Below, in pieces: positions 1-11,339 of a stretch of DNA of 64,000 bases. The position numbers and the translations under genes were made by a program. This stretch comes from Jacaranda mimosifolia (Eukaryota; Streptophyta; Magnoliopsida; Lamiales; Bignoniaceae). The stretch spans positions 5,937,501 to 6,001,500 of the forward strand of contig CM032124.1 in the NCBI GenBank assembly GCA_018894105.1, in the 5' to 3' direction. The notes beneath the pieces are model-generated. The model saw only the letters and a list, made by a program, of their open reading frames with translations, was not told where the DNA came from and made no database searches. Each line of letters begins with the position of its first letter. Positions within the stretch are counted from its first letter, which is position 1.

Positions 1-28
1 CTTAAAATATTCACCGACATATATGTGT

Positions 29-44
29 ACACACACACACACAC
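29..44. repeat. (AC)n microsatellite
   Basis: A short AC dinucleotide run upstream of the NLR relic. The rest of the first 185 bases shows no recognisable coding sequence, so no coiled-coil domain of the NLR gene is visible in this window. Confidence 0.8.
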
Positions 45-185
45 ATATGTATATGTATGAACCAAAAGTATTGTAACTGTTTATGTTTTGTGTACCAATT
101 TCAACGATATAGATGCATTAGGAAAAAGGGAACCCATTAGGAACTTGTGTGGTCTTTCTTCTAAGGATGTTGATTTCCATTTAGC

Positions 186-1258
186 TTGTTGCATTTATTA
201 CTATTAAGAGATGACGAAATTTATGACGTGATCGACATGGTTATTTATCATCAGGTTCCCGCTGTGCGGCAAGAAAACATCGTAGGTCATGAAGATGACG
301 TAGAACGTTTAATATATTATCTCTCTGAAGAAACTGAGCAATTTGATTTCATCTCCATCGTTGGTATGGCTGGCCTAGGGAAGACAACGCTAGCTAAGAA
401 AATATTTCAAGATTCAAGAATCGAATATGAATTCCCCATTCATCTACGGGTTGTCATCTCTTTAGGGATAAGGAAAAGGGATATTTATATCGGCATGCTT
501 GGGGACTTGAATTTGATGATGGAGGATATGCATGACAAGACTGAGGGAGAGATTGCACAAACACTGCGTGCACGTCTGGGAAGAGAAAAATTCTTGATTG
601 TCTTAGATGATATGTGGAAGCCAGAAGTATGAGATGATCTTCTAGGTATCTTTGATTCGAAGAGCAACCGGGTGAGTAAAATATTGATAACCACTCGTAC
701 CGAAAAGGTGGCTAAGCATGCGAACCGTAATAGACAACCCCACAAGTTGCGTTTGTTAACTCAAGAAGAAAGTTTGTTGATGTTGCAACTCGAAGTATCT
801 GGGAAGCCCGAGTGGCCTTCTTCAGATGTGGAAATTCTCGGAAAATCTATTGTTGAGCCATTTTGGGGTCTGCCGCTTGCAATAGTGTTGATTGCTGGAA
901 TTCTAAAAGGAACAGGTGAAATGTACGAGATTTGGATAAAAGTTGCCAGAGCCCAACGAGCCTTTGATGCTTATAATAATGGATTATTTGAAAACATGGA
1001 AAATGTTGTTTCCTTATGCCATGATATGTTACCGTATTACCTAAGACCATGCTTTGTATATTTGGGAATGTTCCTGGTAGACTTTGAGATTCCAGTAAAG
1101 AGATTGATCCTCCTGTTGATTGCACATGGCTTCATACAAGAAAAGACTCCAAGGAGAAGCTTGGAGGAAACGGGAGAGGAGTATCTCAAGCACCTTATCG
1201 AAAGAAACCTGGTAATGACTGCCAAAGTTGGTCCCAATGGTAGAATTAAAATGTGTCG
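186..1258 (+). pseudogene. NLR disease-resistance gene relic, NB-ARC part
   Basis: This is the nucleotide-binding half of an intracellular plant immune receptor. In one frame it shows the P-loop GMAGLGKTT (363-389), the kinase-2 motif FLIVLDDMW (591-617), an RNBS-B-like KILITTRT, a GLPLAI motif and an RNBS-D-like CFVYLGMF stretch, then reaches MCR just before the MHD-type motif. The frame is broken by TGA at 630-632, where family members normally have tryptophan, so TGG to TGA is likely. No TIR or Rx-type coiled-coil domain is visible upstream, so the N-terminus is missing. At 1258 the gene is interrupted by a transposon and resumes at 4431. The sequence style resembles non-TIR, R1-like NLRs of asterids (inference). 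It cannot give a full receptor as it stands. Confidence 0.9.
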
Positions 1259-2014
1259 GCTAATTTGACAAAATATGGTGAAAAAAGAAAAAAATTACAA
1301 AACTACCGTAAATTTAAAATCATTACAAAATTACCGTAAGGCGTGGCTTGTAGCCACGCCTTACCCTATTTTTTTTTTTTTTTTTTTTTTAATTTCAGAA
1401 TTAAGAGGCGTGGCCCCAGGCCCCAGGCCACGCCTCTTAATTCATCTATTTTCCCCTCTAGAGGCGTGGCCAGGCGACGCCTCTTAGGGATTTTTCCTTT
1501 TTTTTATTTTTTATTTTTTATTTTTAGTATTATTTTATATATATATAAATATATATAAAAATATTTTTTAATTTTTTAATTTTAATGTTTGATTTTTTTT
1601 TTCTTTTGGGAATAATATTAGGGTTGACATAGCATCATTTGTTTTATCTTTATTTTATGTAATTTAATATAGAATATTTTATCTTATATTTAAAATTTTA
1701 ATTAATTGATTTTTTGAAATATTAAAAATGAGCCATAAAATATAGTATAAATTTTAAATTTTTTTATAAATGTACTATTTTATAAAATGCAAGTGATTGA
1801 AACATGCTTTTATAAATTTACTATATTCTATATTTTCTTCAATTGATGCAATATAATAATTCGTGAAGGAATGCTTGTAATGTTTGAACTTTGGCCAAAA
1901 TAAGTATGTAAAATCACAGTATATGATTATATATTAATACATTAATCAAGCATTATCATACTTTTTAATCATAAGTGATGCTTGTAATTTCAAGGTATGT
2001 TATTATTTTGGCAT
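1259..2014. repeat. Left terminal inverted repeat of the MULE
   Basis: The reverse complement of this arm matches 3691-4420 almost throughout: A/T tracts, GGCGTGGC palindromes, the block around TTGGCCAAAATAAG and the inner edge near ATTATTTTGGC. Small indels occur in the poly-T and GGCCCC blocks. Confidence 0.85.
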
Positions 2015-2559
2015 ATGAAACTGTCACATAATATTTTTATCTAATCGGTTCTATTTATCTATTCCACTTATAAAATCCACCATTCACATAACTTTATCAT
2101 ATATATATATATATATATATTTCTATATATTGTCTTTTAGAATTAAACTCAAATGGGAGATGATTCATTTTTCTTAGCATGTATATACATGGTTATTAAG
2201 AGAAAAAAATGGTCATTGTTAATGCCAATATATCTTGAATGAAAATGATTAATATCATGTATCATTTTATTTATTCTTAATTTTAAAGTCCAAATTTGCA
2301 TTTCAACTATTCCGTAAGACAAAGCCAGAATATTGGGGTTTAGGGTTTAGGTATATTTAATTTTTATGCGTTTAATATGTAACACTTACTATTTAATTAA
2401 AAAATAATGTATGAGTTTTATTCTTTAAGTATGTAAGTGAAATATAATAGATTACAATTGTATAAAATTTTTGAGATTCTCGACCAAATTTATTATTCTT
2501 GAAGTTTGATACAAAGGAAAAACATAAAACATAAAACATAACTATAAAGTTGGAAGAAT

Positions 2560-3016
2560 CAATGTTGTTGGGCTTGGGCTTGACGGTAGGCTTGTTGTCT
2601 TACATGTGCTTGGGCTTAGGTGTCGGCTTCAAAAATTTTTGATGAAAAGTAGAAGGACCAACGTTGGAATATTGATGAGATGTAGAACCACCACCATAAA
2701 TATCACGAATTTCAAAATTTGTAAAGCCATCTCTTTTGGTAGGCAAGTCAGGAATCTCTGCCTATGTGTGTGAAATTGTATGTCCATATTTGCCACTAAA
2801 TTAAATGGCATATTGGTTTCCTCCCAAGGGAATTTATTGAGATGTAAAAGTACTGCCCAAATGATATTGCATCAAAAATGACATGTAGGATCCATGCCTA
2901 TTTTGCAATAACATGTCTTGCATATTATTAGGGCGTACTGATTCAACTTCGATGAACAACTCCACACTACTTATGCCAGCCCTCGAATCCAATAATTTTT
3001 GACAAATTAATGTCAT
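2560..3016 (-). pseudogene. Degraded coding trace in the MULE core
   Basis: The - strand keeps two adjoining open stretches (3016-2834 and 2811-2629), followed by a region whose translation is rich in Gln, Ala and Arg. The low-complexity Gly/Ser-rich tail resembles the C-terminal tails of plant transposon-encoded proteins, but I see no DDE transposase or zinc-finger motif. It may be the tail of the element's own protein. The identity is unproven. Confidence 0.25.
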
Positions 3017-3119
3017 TTTTCACTTGCATGATTGTTGATATGCGAGTCTCATTATCCAAATGAAAGATATACGAGTAGTCATTTACAAATAAAATATTAT
3101 TTATAAATAATAAATCTTG

Positions 3120-3690
3120 ATTAACGTGTTAATATATAATCATATACTGCAGTTTCACATGCCTATTTTGGCCAAAGTTCTAACATTACAAGCATCCATT
3201 CAAGAGTTAATATATTACATCAACTAAAGTAAATATAGAATACAGTAAACTTATAGAAACATGCTTCAATCACTGCATTTTATAAAATAGTATATTTATA
3301 AAAAAAATTAAAATTTATACTACATTTTTATGGTCTCATTTTTAATATTTTAAAAAAATTAATTAATTAAATTTTAAATATAAAATAAAATATTTTATAT
3401 TAAATTACATAAAATAATATTAGGGCTGATGTTAGCCCTAATATTATTCCTAAAAGCAAAAAAATTCAAACATAAAAAAAGGAATTAAAAAAAAAAAGAA
3501 ATTTCTAAAGAGGCGTGGCCTTCAATGCAATTATATTGCAGCAATTACGAATTCAGTCAATTATCTGATTAAAAAAAATAAAAAGATAGATAAAGGCGTG
3601 GCTATAGCCACGCCTTACCATAATTTTTAGAAACTTTCAAGAATTATGGTAATTTTGCAGATATTATTTTTTTCACAATATTTTTATAAA
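3120..3690. repeat. Extra internal copy of the MULE terminal repeat
   Basis: This stretch repeats the content of the right TIR in the same orientation: the TTTGGCCAAAGTTC block, the long AT tract, an AGAGGCGTGGCC block, AAGGCGTGGCTATAGCCACGCC and an end resembling TTCACAATATTTTTATAAATTAG. It directly abuts the true right TIR at 3691. It is more diverged than the two outer arms are from each other, so it is probably an older element end inside which, or next to which, the present right arm was acquired. Confidence 0.7.
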
Positions 3691-4420
3691 TTAGCCCAAA
3701 ATAATAACATATCTTGAAATTACAAGCATTACTTATGATTAAAAAGTATAATAATGTTTGATTAATATATTAATATATAATTATATGCTGTGGTTTTACA
3801 TACTTATTTTGGCCAAAGTTCAAACATTACAAGCATTCATTCACGAATTAATATATTGCATCAATTGAAGAAAATATAGAGTATAGTAAATTTACAAAAA
3901 CATGTTTCAATCACTTGCATTTTATAAAATAGTACATTTATAAAAAAATTTAAAATTTATACTATATTTTATGGCTCATTTTTAATATTTCAAAAAATCA
4001 ATTAATTAAAATTTTAAATATAAGATAAAATATTCTATATTAAATTACATAAAATAAAGATAAAAACAAATGATGCTATGCCAACCCTAATATTATTCCC
4101 AAAAGAAAAAAAAAATCAAACATTAAAATTAAAATATATTTATATATATATTTATATATATATAAAACAATACTAAAAATAAAAAAAAATAATAAAAAAA
4201 AGGAAAAATCCCTAAGAGGCGTGGCCAGGCCACGCCTCTAGAGGGGAAAATAGATGAATTAAGAGGCGTGGCCCCTCTTAATTCTGAAATTAAAAAAAAA
4301 AAAAAAATACAGGGTAAGGCGTGGCTACAAGCCACGTCTTATGGTAATTTTGTAATGATTTTAAATTTACGATAGTTTTGTAAATTTTTTCTTTTTTCAC
4401 CATATTTTGTCAAATTAGTC
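3691..4420. repeat. Right terminal inverted repeat of the MULE
   Basis: This is the mirror partner of 1259-2014 and ends at GTCAAATTAGTC next to the target duplication. Open frames inside either arm are shadows of the repeat and are not genes. Confidence 0.85.
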
Positions 4421-4430
4421 AAATGTGTCG

Positions 4431-5695
4431 CGTGCACGACTTGATACGTGACTTCAGCCTACGTGAAGGTCAAAAATACTTTTTCCATGAAATACAAGGA
4501 TTAATTTCTAGGAGCGATGCCAATGATGATGATGTTGCTTATCGGAACTTACATAAGTACCACCATATTTCAATTCATTCTCAAGTTGTGAGTTTCCACT
4601 CATCACAACCTTATGGTCCACATGTTCATGCTTTTTGCCATTTCCTGAGAGAAGAAACCATTGTGTTACCGAAAAACGATGCTTCCATCCCAGATGCCTT
4701 CAAACTGCTCAAAGTTTTAGATGTGAAGCCCACAGATTCACGAGATTCCCATTCTACCTGACCCAATTAATTCATATGAGGTACATTTGTCTTTCCAGCG
4801 ATTTCAAGGTTCTTCCTAAAGCCATTTCCAAGATGTAGAACATACAAACTCTTATAGTTGACACAATTTCGCGTGTCCTTGAAATCAAAGCAAATATATG
4901 GAAGATGATTCATCTAAGGCATCTGGAAACCAAAACATCAATTATTTTGAGAAAGAATAATAATGCAGAAGGTGATCACAATAATCAAGGTGAAAAGATC
5001 CAAACACCTGCCAATATATCACCTAAAAGTTGAGTACAAGTGTTTGAAAGGGCCAGTAACCTCAAGAAATTGGGCATCAGGGGGCAGCTAGCCACGCCAA
5101 TAATGGGGCAGAACAATGACAGCAATGGTAGATCATCTTTGAGTACTCCATTTGATGGTTTGAGAAAATTGAGCCACCTTGAAAAATTGAAACTATTGAA
5201 TAATGTAAGTGCTAGTCAGTTGTCTGGCCTTCCTCCATCCTACAGATTTCCACCAAAATTAATGAGCTTGACACTATCATTTACTTTTCTTGATTGGAAA
5301 CATATATCTATCATCGGAACGTTGGATAACCTTAAACTAATCAAGTTGAAAAACAATGCATTCCTAGGAGACTGTTGGGAGATGGCCGACAATGATTTTC
5401 CTCAACTTGAAGTGTTGCAAGTTGAATACACAAATTTAGTTGTTTGGAAAGCTTCTAGCAACACTCATTTTCCTAAGCTTCAATGCACTGCACTTAGGAA
5501 CTGTGAGCAAGTCAAAGCACTTCCTTTCAGCCTCACAGATGTATCAACCCTCAGGGAAATACACTTGTACCGTACTACTAAATCGTTTGTTGCTTCTGCC
5601 AAGAAAATTCAAGGGCTCACAGAAGGAAGAGAAATTGAGCTCTCTGTTTACCTCTTGAGTATGAATGATATATATCCCCCAATTCATCTAGCTTA
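4431..5695 (+). pseudogene. NLR relic, MHD-type motif and leucine-rich repeats
   Basis: This is the continuation of the gene cut at 1258. It opens with VHDLIRDF, the MHD-type regulatory motif in VHD form, then runs into degenerate leucine-rich repeats such as LSHLEKLKLLNN, FPPKLMSLTLSFTFLDW and LDNLKLIKLKNNAF, ending at TAA 5693-5695. A frameshift lies near 4730-4745. In-frame stops occur at 4836-4838 (TAG where tryptophan is expected before NIQTLI) and 5032-5034 (TGA). After the second stop the LRR frame is open for 218 codons. The LRR domain would sense ligands or effectors in a functional receptor. The several independent lesions show that decay was not limited to the transposon insertion. 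Confidence 0.9.
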
Positions 5696-6356
5696 AATGT
5701 GTAACCTTTCATCTTGTTTAAATGTGTAACCTTCAAATGTACGCAATAACAAACTGTTGTGTGAATTTGGTTGTTCCTTATTTTTCTTTATGTTCTTGGC
5801 ACGAAGACTATACAATATGATATGATGTTTTCATGAAATGTTGCACTTGAAGACATTTATCCTTTTGATTGTTTTCTTATTATAAATCAGGTGTTTTATG
5901 AAATTCTCTTGCATCTTTCAATTTGATGCCATGTCCTAGCTATGCATTTATATTGCTTGACTTTCAAGAGTAGGATTGATAGAATAAAGTTACTTTGTTT
6001 TACATCATCTCTTAGTCTTAGTTGTATATTAAGTAATTTAGTTATACTATGTTCTCCACCACCTCATTTGACATAAATTTCGTATTTTGCAAAATAAAAA
6101 TTATAGAATCAGCAAAAGAATATAAATTGAAATTTATTGAATTTGATCAAATGCCAATATTCTTTTCTTCACGAGTATAGATTTTGGGCTTTGATCTTCC
6201 TTAAAGTTGATTTATTATTCAATAATACTAGTTCGATTATTTCACATAATTTCAAATCAAATGTTGCAATTGATTCCACAAAGAACAAATTGATATAACT
6301 ACAAATTTTTTATTGAAATAATTCTTGGGCCTTTTCCGATGTTGTCTAGCATATTT
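5696..6356. other. Intergenic stretch, nothing recognised
   Basis: AT-rich DNA between the NLR relic and the NRT3 relic. The repeated TTAAATGTGTAACCTT near 5695-5735 is a short local duplication in the former 3' UTR. I see no gene, inverted repeat or RNA gene here. Confidence 0.6.
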
Positions 6357-6734
6357 AGATGTAGCATATGCACCAATTAGCCAACAGGATTGCACATGGA
6401 GAAAAACAGTGGACGATTTATCAAAGGACAAGACCTGCCAACACAAGATTGTTACTAAGCCATATAGTCCTCCTAACAACACATTCACCTGGACCGTCGA
6501 GATGGATGAACTGGCTGCTACATATTTTATCAAGGCTTATACATATAGCTCTGCTAATAGACCAAAGATTCTCACTAGGCTACCAACTTGATAGTGGCCC
6601 AGGTACTTTCTAGTTGCCCTGTGTCAATAGACATTTCATCAGCTTGCTTCTCCACTTTCTCCATTATGTCTTTGTTTAGATTTCTTCTTCCTGAAAACGA
6701 GAAAGTCCAAGGCAGCCCAAACAAAGTGATGTAA
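6357..6734 (+). pseudogene. NAR2/NRT3 nitrate-transport accessory protein relic
   Basis: NRT3 (NAR2) proteins are plasma-membrane partners needed for the activity of NRT2 high-affinity nitrate transporters. The frame from 6357 reads AYAPISQQDCTWRKTVDD and then KDKTCQHKIVTKPY, followed by FTWTVE and ATYFIKAY, which match the conserved extracellular core of this family. A second block in another frame, from 6624 to the TAA at 6732-6734, reads SIDISSACFSTFSIMSLF, matching the single C-terminal membrane segment near the end of NRT3 proteins. The linker between the blocks (about 6565-6623) is out of frame and shortened. The signal peptide and N-terminal exon are absent. A 5'-truncated, frameshifted pseudogene is the best reading. 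Confidence 0.8.
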
Positions 6735-7190
6735 CATCACGTTTTGTGTTTCATTACATGTTATATTTTGCTAGATAAAGTTAATTAGTAATATAGTTAG
6801 CTATATACGTCTGTGTGCATGTGATCTATCACTGTTAGGAAGCATCCTGCCAGGCTCGTCTGGTTGATGATTGTCGGGAACACAACACCCTTGCATTGAG
6901 TAATGTAAAAAGATTAATGAGTTACTTTCTCATTTGTTGTGGTTGTCGTAACTTCCTTCTTGCTTTGTGCTATCTTATTCCATGGAATTTCATGAGCTGA
7001 GAAGGTAGATGGAATAAAGATACTCAGATATTTCAGGCATCAGAATGCAGAGGTTAAAACCTTTGGTCATAAATCTAGTCTCATAACAGACAATCATCAA
7101 GTTTGTATCCTGTAAACCAAAAATCGGATGATATTAATTTTTCTTTTTCTTTTACTTAATTATGCTAGATGACAGCTAAATAGAATAATT
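6735..7190. other. Intergenic stretch, nothing recognised
   Basis: No gene or clear repeat seen. Its first part may hold former 3' UTR of the NRT3 copy. Confidence 0.5.
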
Positions 7191-8626
7191 AAAGGGAGAA
7201 TTGCAAATAACCCCCTTGTGAAAACCATAATTAGCTTATAACTCCCTATAAAATATAAATTGATTGCCACTTCTTTTATCCAAAAATTAGCTCACTTGCC
7301 CCAACTTTCACTTAATAGTCAATTTAGATATATAATGACTAAAATGCCCTCAACTCTAAACAAATTTTCCAACACTTCCGAACTAATTCTGTTGAAAAAC
7401 TCAAACCCCACTTCTACTCTCCCTTGCTTCATTAATCTTGGCATCAACATATTAAACATAATTATTCATCCAGCTCGAACGCCTGCATTACGGTCATCTC
7501 CAGCAAATTGAAAGCCTGATTCACCTAGTGGCATTTGCTCTATTCTCATAAAAACAATATCTTATCCAATAAAAAAACCCAAACACATGCTTCATTTGAA
7601 GTTAAAGCCAATTACTGATCAAATAGTTCAATTGAATTGAGTTGGTGTTAATTCTCATCCACGAAACCAAGGACCTAAATCTTGAAAGGGAAGAGCAGAA
7701 GGAAAAGATTAACAACCTTGGTATAAATAACTTTTGGCTAAAAGTTACAAAAGTTAGTCAGTGTTGAGGGCCCCGAGACAAGAAAGAAGAAAGTATTAAG
7801 AGTGAAGTTAGAGTTCCACCTAAAATTGTCCAATTACAAAGAGTTTAGGCTTGCATTTCTACTCAGGAAATTCATCGAGCACCTTGAAGGCAGCCACTTC
7901 CACACCCAGTTTCAAGCCTCTCTGTATACCTCATGCACCAATTGAAATTGCTTAGCCCAAACCAGCGGCCGAAACTAGCAAATTCAACATGCAATTAAAT
8001 ATTATCATGTTTGCAGCACTTGTAATCCAAATATCAAATAGGGTATCACTTTCATGGCTTGAATGATTCGCATGTGTTTCCTCTTCTTCTTCTACACAGT
8101 GCTCTTGTGTGGATTTCAAGCAACTCAAATTTTCATTGAATTCTTTACTGATAAATACATTTCTTCTCTACTGATATGCAACTGGTAAATACTACGGAAA
8201 CCCAAATTATTTGTAATATTTTTCTGAATAGATGTTTGTGTGGAAACTAAAAAGTTCTTTAGTTCACATTCATTTTCAATTGGGTTTTTCGAACGAGATA
8301 GGATGACAAATTCGAGTTTGGAAACGAGATATAATTGCAAGATCATCATTCCATTTGGCGGCTGGGAAATAGGGCTCAGCAGGGAAATGAAGGATTGCAG
8401 AATAGAATTTGGGGGAGAAAGAGTGGGAAATGAGGAAGAAAAAGGGTGATATGGACATTACACATGCAAAAACAGAGGCCCAATCTCAAATCCCAGCGCG
8501 TATAGTACACTCTTCTTATTTGGGCACCCTTTGCTAATTTTTTGATAAAAGAAGTGGCAATCAGCTAATTTATATTTTACATGGAGTTATAAGTGAATTA
8601 GGATTTTCAATAATAAATTTTCCCTT
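7191..8626. mobile_element. Unclassified TIR element (non-autonomous)
   Basis: About 100 bp at the left (AAGGGAGAATTGCAAATAA onward, including TATAACTCC, AAAATATAAATT and GATTGCCACTTCTTTTAT) recur inverted at about 8530-8626. Between the arms is roughly 1.2 kb without a recognisable protein. I cannot fix the target duplication because several AATAAT-like words flank both ends, so the superfamily is open (MULE-like or other). The element ends only about 18 bp before the start of the Athila LTR. Confidence 0.6.
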
Positions 8627-8643
8627 GTAATAAAAATTATGGG

Positions 8644-9880
8644 TGTTAAGTTGCATTTTTGTCTTTTTATTCATTTAATTTTCCCTTGTAATCAATAATA
8701 AAAATGCTTAATTGTTGGGTTTTAACTTTTATTTTATATTTTGTGAAGTAAATTGAAGATTCAAGCTTATGCAGTTGAAAATTGAGCATTTGACATGTTT
8801 GGAGCAAAGATCGCATTCCCAAAGAGACGAGAAATGGAATAAGGAAATAATTCGAGTGCGGGCATATTTTGGCAGTTGTATATTCCTAGAATATTTTAAT
8901 TTTAATTTTTTTAATTAGGATAATTTTAGTTTTCCTATTCTAATAAAACTCTTATTAGTTTCTCAGTTGCATTAGGAGTAGTAAGCTATTTATAAGGAAC
9001 TAGATTTCTTTCATAGGAGAGTTTTTTCATTCTTTTATTTAGCATATTTTTAGTTTCCTGCACTTTCTCTCAGACATGAGTTGCTAAACTCTTCTTCTAG
9101 CCTAAGGAATTATCGAAGTTTTGGTTCTTCAGTATTTGTAAGATCTAATTGATTTAATTTATTTTCCTTATTCCTTGAGCATTTATTTATCTTTCCTTTT
9201 CATTACGATTATTCAAGTTCATTGAATTTGGGGCCCAAATTTGATAGTTTAAAATAATTGTCCTATCAATTGAAATATTAAATCCGTAATTGTTTAATTG
9301 TTCTAATATTTGTGGCAAATAACATGATTATGTGTGGTGACCACATCCGTGATTTATGTAATGTGGATAAATACTCTAGTCTAAATGAACCCTGCTTGTG
9401 TGTGTGTTTGTTGGCGAGGGCTAGGTCTCTCTAATTTTTAATGCTATTGATAAATTAAATCCCATGAGTATTTCTTTAGGGTTGTTTATTGGCAAGGAAA
9501 ATAATTAACGAGCTTCTCTTAGTTATCGAAATAGTAAGGAGAGATTGGTTATTAGGGCGTCCAAGTAACTATAACCAGTCTATTCAAGAAAAGAGGAATT
9601 AATCTTTGTATCAATGATCAGATCTATGAACCAAACTGAGATTTTACCTTAGGCTAGATTCCATGCTTATTGATTTCTTATTATTATTTGTGATTTATTT
9701 ATTTTTAAAATTTTAGTCTTCCATTTCATAAAAATCCTCCCCATTCTATTTTATTTTATTCAGTAGATTTGAAAGAAACAAAACTTACTAGTCCTTGTGG
9801 AATACAACCCTACTCCCACTAATTACAAATCATATTTCTAGAGTATGCATTTATTTTTTTTGGATTCGACACCCTAATAA
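8644..9880 (+). repeat. 5' LTR of the Athila-type element
   Basis: It starts TGTTAAGTTGCATTT. Its first roughly 415 bp match 13753-14170 at high identity. The 3' edge, just before the TGGCGCC primer site, is approximate. A CTATTTATAAGGAAC TATA-like word near 8985 could be the element's promoter. Confidence 0.8.
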
Positions 9881-9883
9881 TTT

Positions 9884-9901
9884 TGGCGCCGTTGCCGAGG
9901 G
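9884..9901 (+). other. Primer-binding site of the Athila-type element
   Basis: TGGCGCCGTTGCCGAGG immediately follows the LTR. It is the primer-binding word usual for Athila/Tat elements. The usual GGGG is GAGG here. Confidence 0.8.
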
Positions 9902-9961
9902 CTGTTGTCAAATAATTTTGTTTCTTCTAATACCTTTATTTTCTAGTACATGTGAACTTCA

Positions 9962-11330
9962 ATGGCTCGTGAAAGAACTTTAAGGGAGTTAGATGAATCG
10001 AATTTGGCTCAACAAACACTTTGCATTGAATATCCGAAGTTGGAAGCACCTTTTGAGTTAAAATATGGGTTGATCTATCTATTACCCATTTTCCATGGTT
10101 TGGAGAACGAAGATCCCCATAAGCATTTAAAGGCACTTTATATGGTGAGCTCAACTATGAAACCCCGAGCATTGGAGGAGCAAGTGAAGTTGCGAGCTTT
10201 TCCATTTTCCTTAGCAGATAAAGCTAAGGATTGGTTGTTTTACATACCCCCTGGTTCTATCACTACATGGACTGAAATGGCAAGATTATTTCTTGATAAG
10301 TTTTTCCCTACTTCACGCGCCACCAGCATTAGGAAAGAGATCAGCGGGATAATACAGAGAGACGCAGAGAATCTTCACGAATATTGGTAAAGATTTAAAC
10401 AACTTTGTGCAAGCTACCCACAACATGGTATTACTGAGTGACTTCTCATTCAATACTTTTATGAAGGACTTCTACCAATGAAAAGGAGGATGATAGATGT
10501 AGCAAGTCAAGGAGCCATAGTGAACAAAACTCCAAGCGAAGCTAGAGAATTAATTTCTATAATGGCTGCCAACTCCCAACAATTTAGATACTCTTGGGAC
10601 CCTCCTAAAAGGGTCAATGAGGTAAGTAATTCATCCCTTGAGCGTCAAATTTCTACTTTAACTTCTCTTGTTCAACAATTAATTGTAGGAAATAACAACA
10701 AATTAAGGCTTGTGGGATTTGTACTAATGTTGGTCATCCTATTGATATGTGTTCTACGCTCCAAGAGAATTCCTACAAACAAACCACTGCAGTAGGAGGG
10801 TTCCCTGCATCACCGCAAAGAAAGTATGATCCTTACTCAAACACCTACAACCCAGGATGGAGGATCATCCGAATTTCAGTTATGGAGGGAGATCGCAAAA
10901 CTACCAATACTTCCAACAAAAGCCGCCCCCTCCACAACAATGATCCTCTTCAAATACAGGTATATCTCTCGAAGAGATTGTTAAATCCCTTGTAGCTAAC
11001 ACTCAACGATTTCAACAGGAAACGCAAGCAAGCATTCAGAATCTAGAGAATCAAATGAGTCGATTAGCCAGCTCAGTGAGTAGGATAGAATCTGAAGGGA
11101 GCTTATCCTCTCAGACAGTTGTCAATCCCAAGCAGAACGTTAACACAATTACTCTGAGGAATGGTAAGGAGCTGAAGGAACCCAACAAAAGAGAGGAGAA
11201 AATACTATTGTGGAAAAAGTGGAGAGAGAGATTGTCATACCTCAAGATTCTGTTGAACATTCACATGAAACCAACAGTAAGGTGATAAGCTCATTGGTTA
11301 TACACCCTCCTTTTTCCTGAAAGGTTCGCT
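9962..11330 (+). pseudogene. Athila-type gag polyprotein, broken
   Basis: Gag forms the virus-like particle of the retrotransposon. From the ATG at 9962 the frame gives the Retrotrans_gag core, including LRAFPFSLADKAKDWLFYIP, WTEMARLFLDKFFPTSRA and ENLHEYW. TAA at 10388-10390 and TGA near 10439 interrupt it, after which the same frame continues (LLIQYFYEGLLPMKRRM). After a frameshift near 10705 a zinc knuckle C-x2-C-x4-H-x4-C (CGICTNVGHPIDMC, 10711-10752) is preserved, followed by KYDPYSNTYNPGW, the usual Athila word. A further frameshift precedes a coiled-coil-like stretch (QNLENQMSRLASSVSRIE) and TITLRNGKEL. It cannot produce an intact product. Confidence 0.85.
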
Positions 11331-11339
11331 AAATCCAAA

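Larger units (their letters stand above)
1259..4420. mobile_element. MULE-type DNA transposon with long inverted repeats
   Basis: The element is flanked by a direct 10-bp duplication, AAATGTGTCG, at 1249-1258 and 4421-4430. Its ends are inverted repeats (GCTAATTTGAC at the left against GACTAATTTGAC read from the right) that continue inward for about 730-755 bp, including palindromic GGCGTGGC blocks. A 9-11-bp duplication and TIRs of several hundred bases are the hallmarks of Mutator-like elements. Precise removal of the element plus one duplication copy would bring the NLR reading frame back through MCRVHDL. The core carries only a degraded coding trace and no recognisable transposase, so it is probably non-autonomous. 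Confidence 0.85.

Noticed and set aside
1275..1558. Open frames in the left MULE arm (also mirrored at 4129-4335)
   Set aside because: The same frames occur in the inverted arm and consist of repeat sequence with long Phe runs; no protein family.
2336..2352. Telomere-like GGGTTTAGGGTTTAGG
   Set aside because: Only about two units, inside the MULE core. Too short to suggest an interstitial telomere.
7260..8458. Several 60-83 codon open frames in the 7.2-8.6 kb TIR element
   Set aside because: They overlap on both strands, have no family likeness and lie between inverted repeats.
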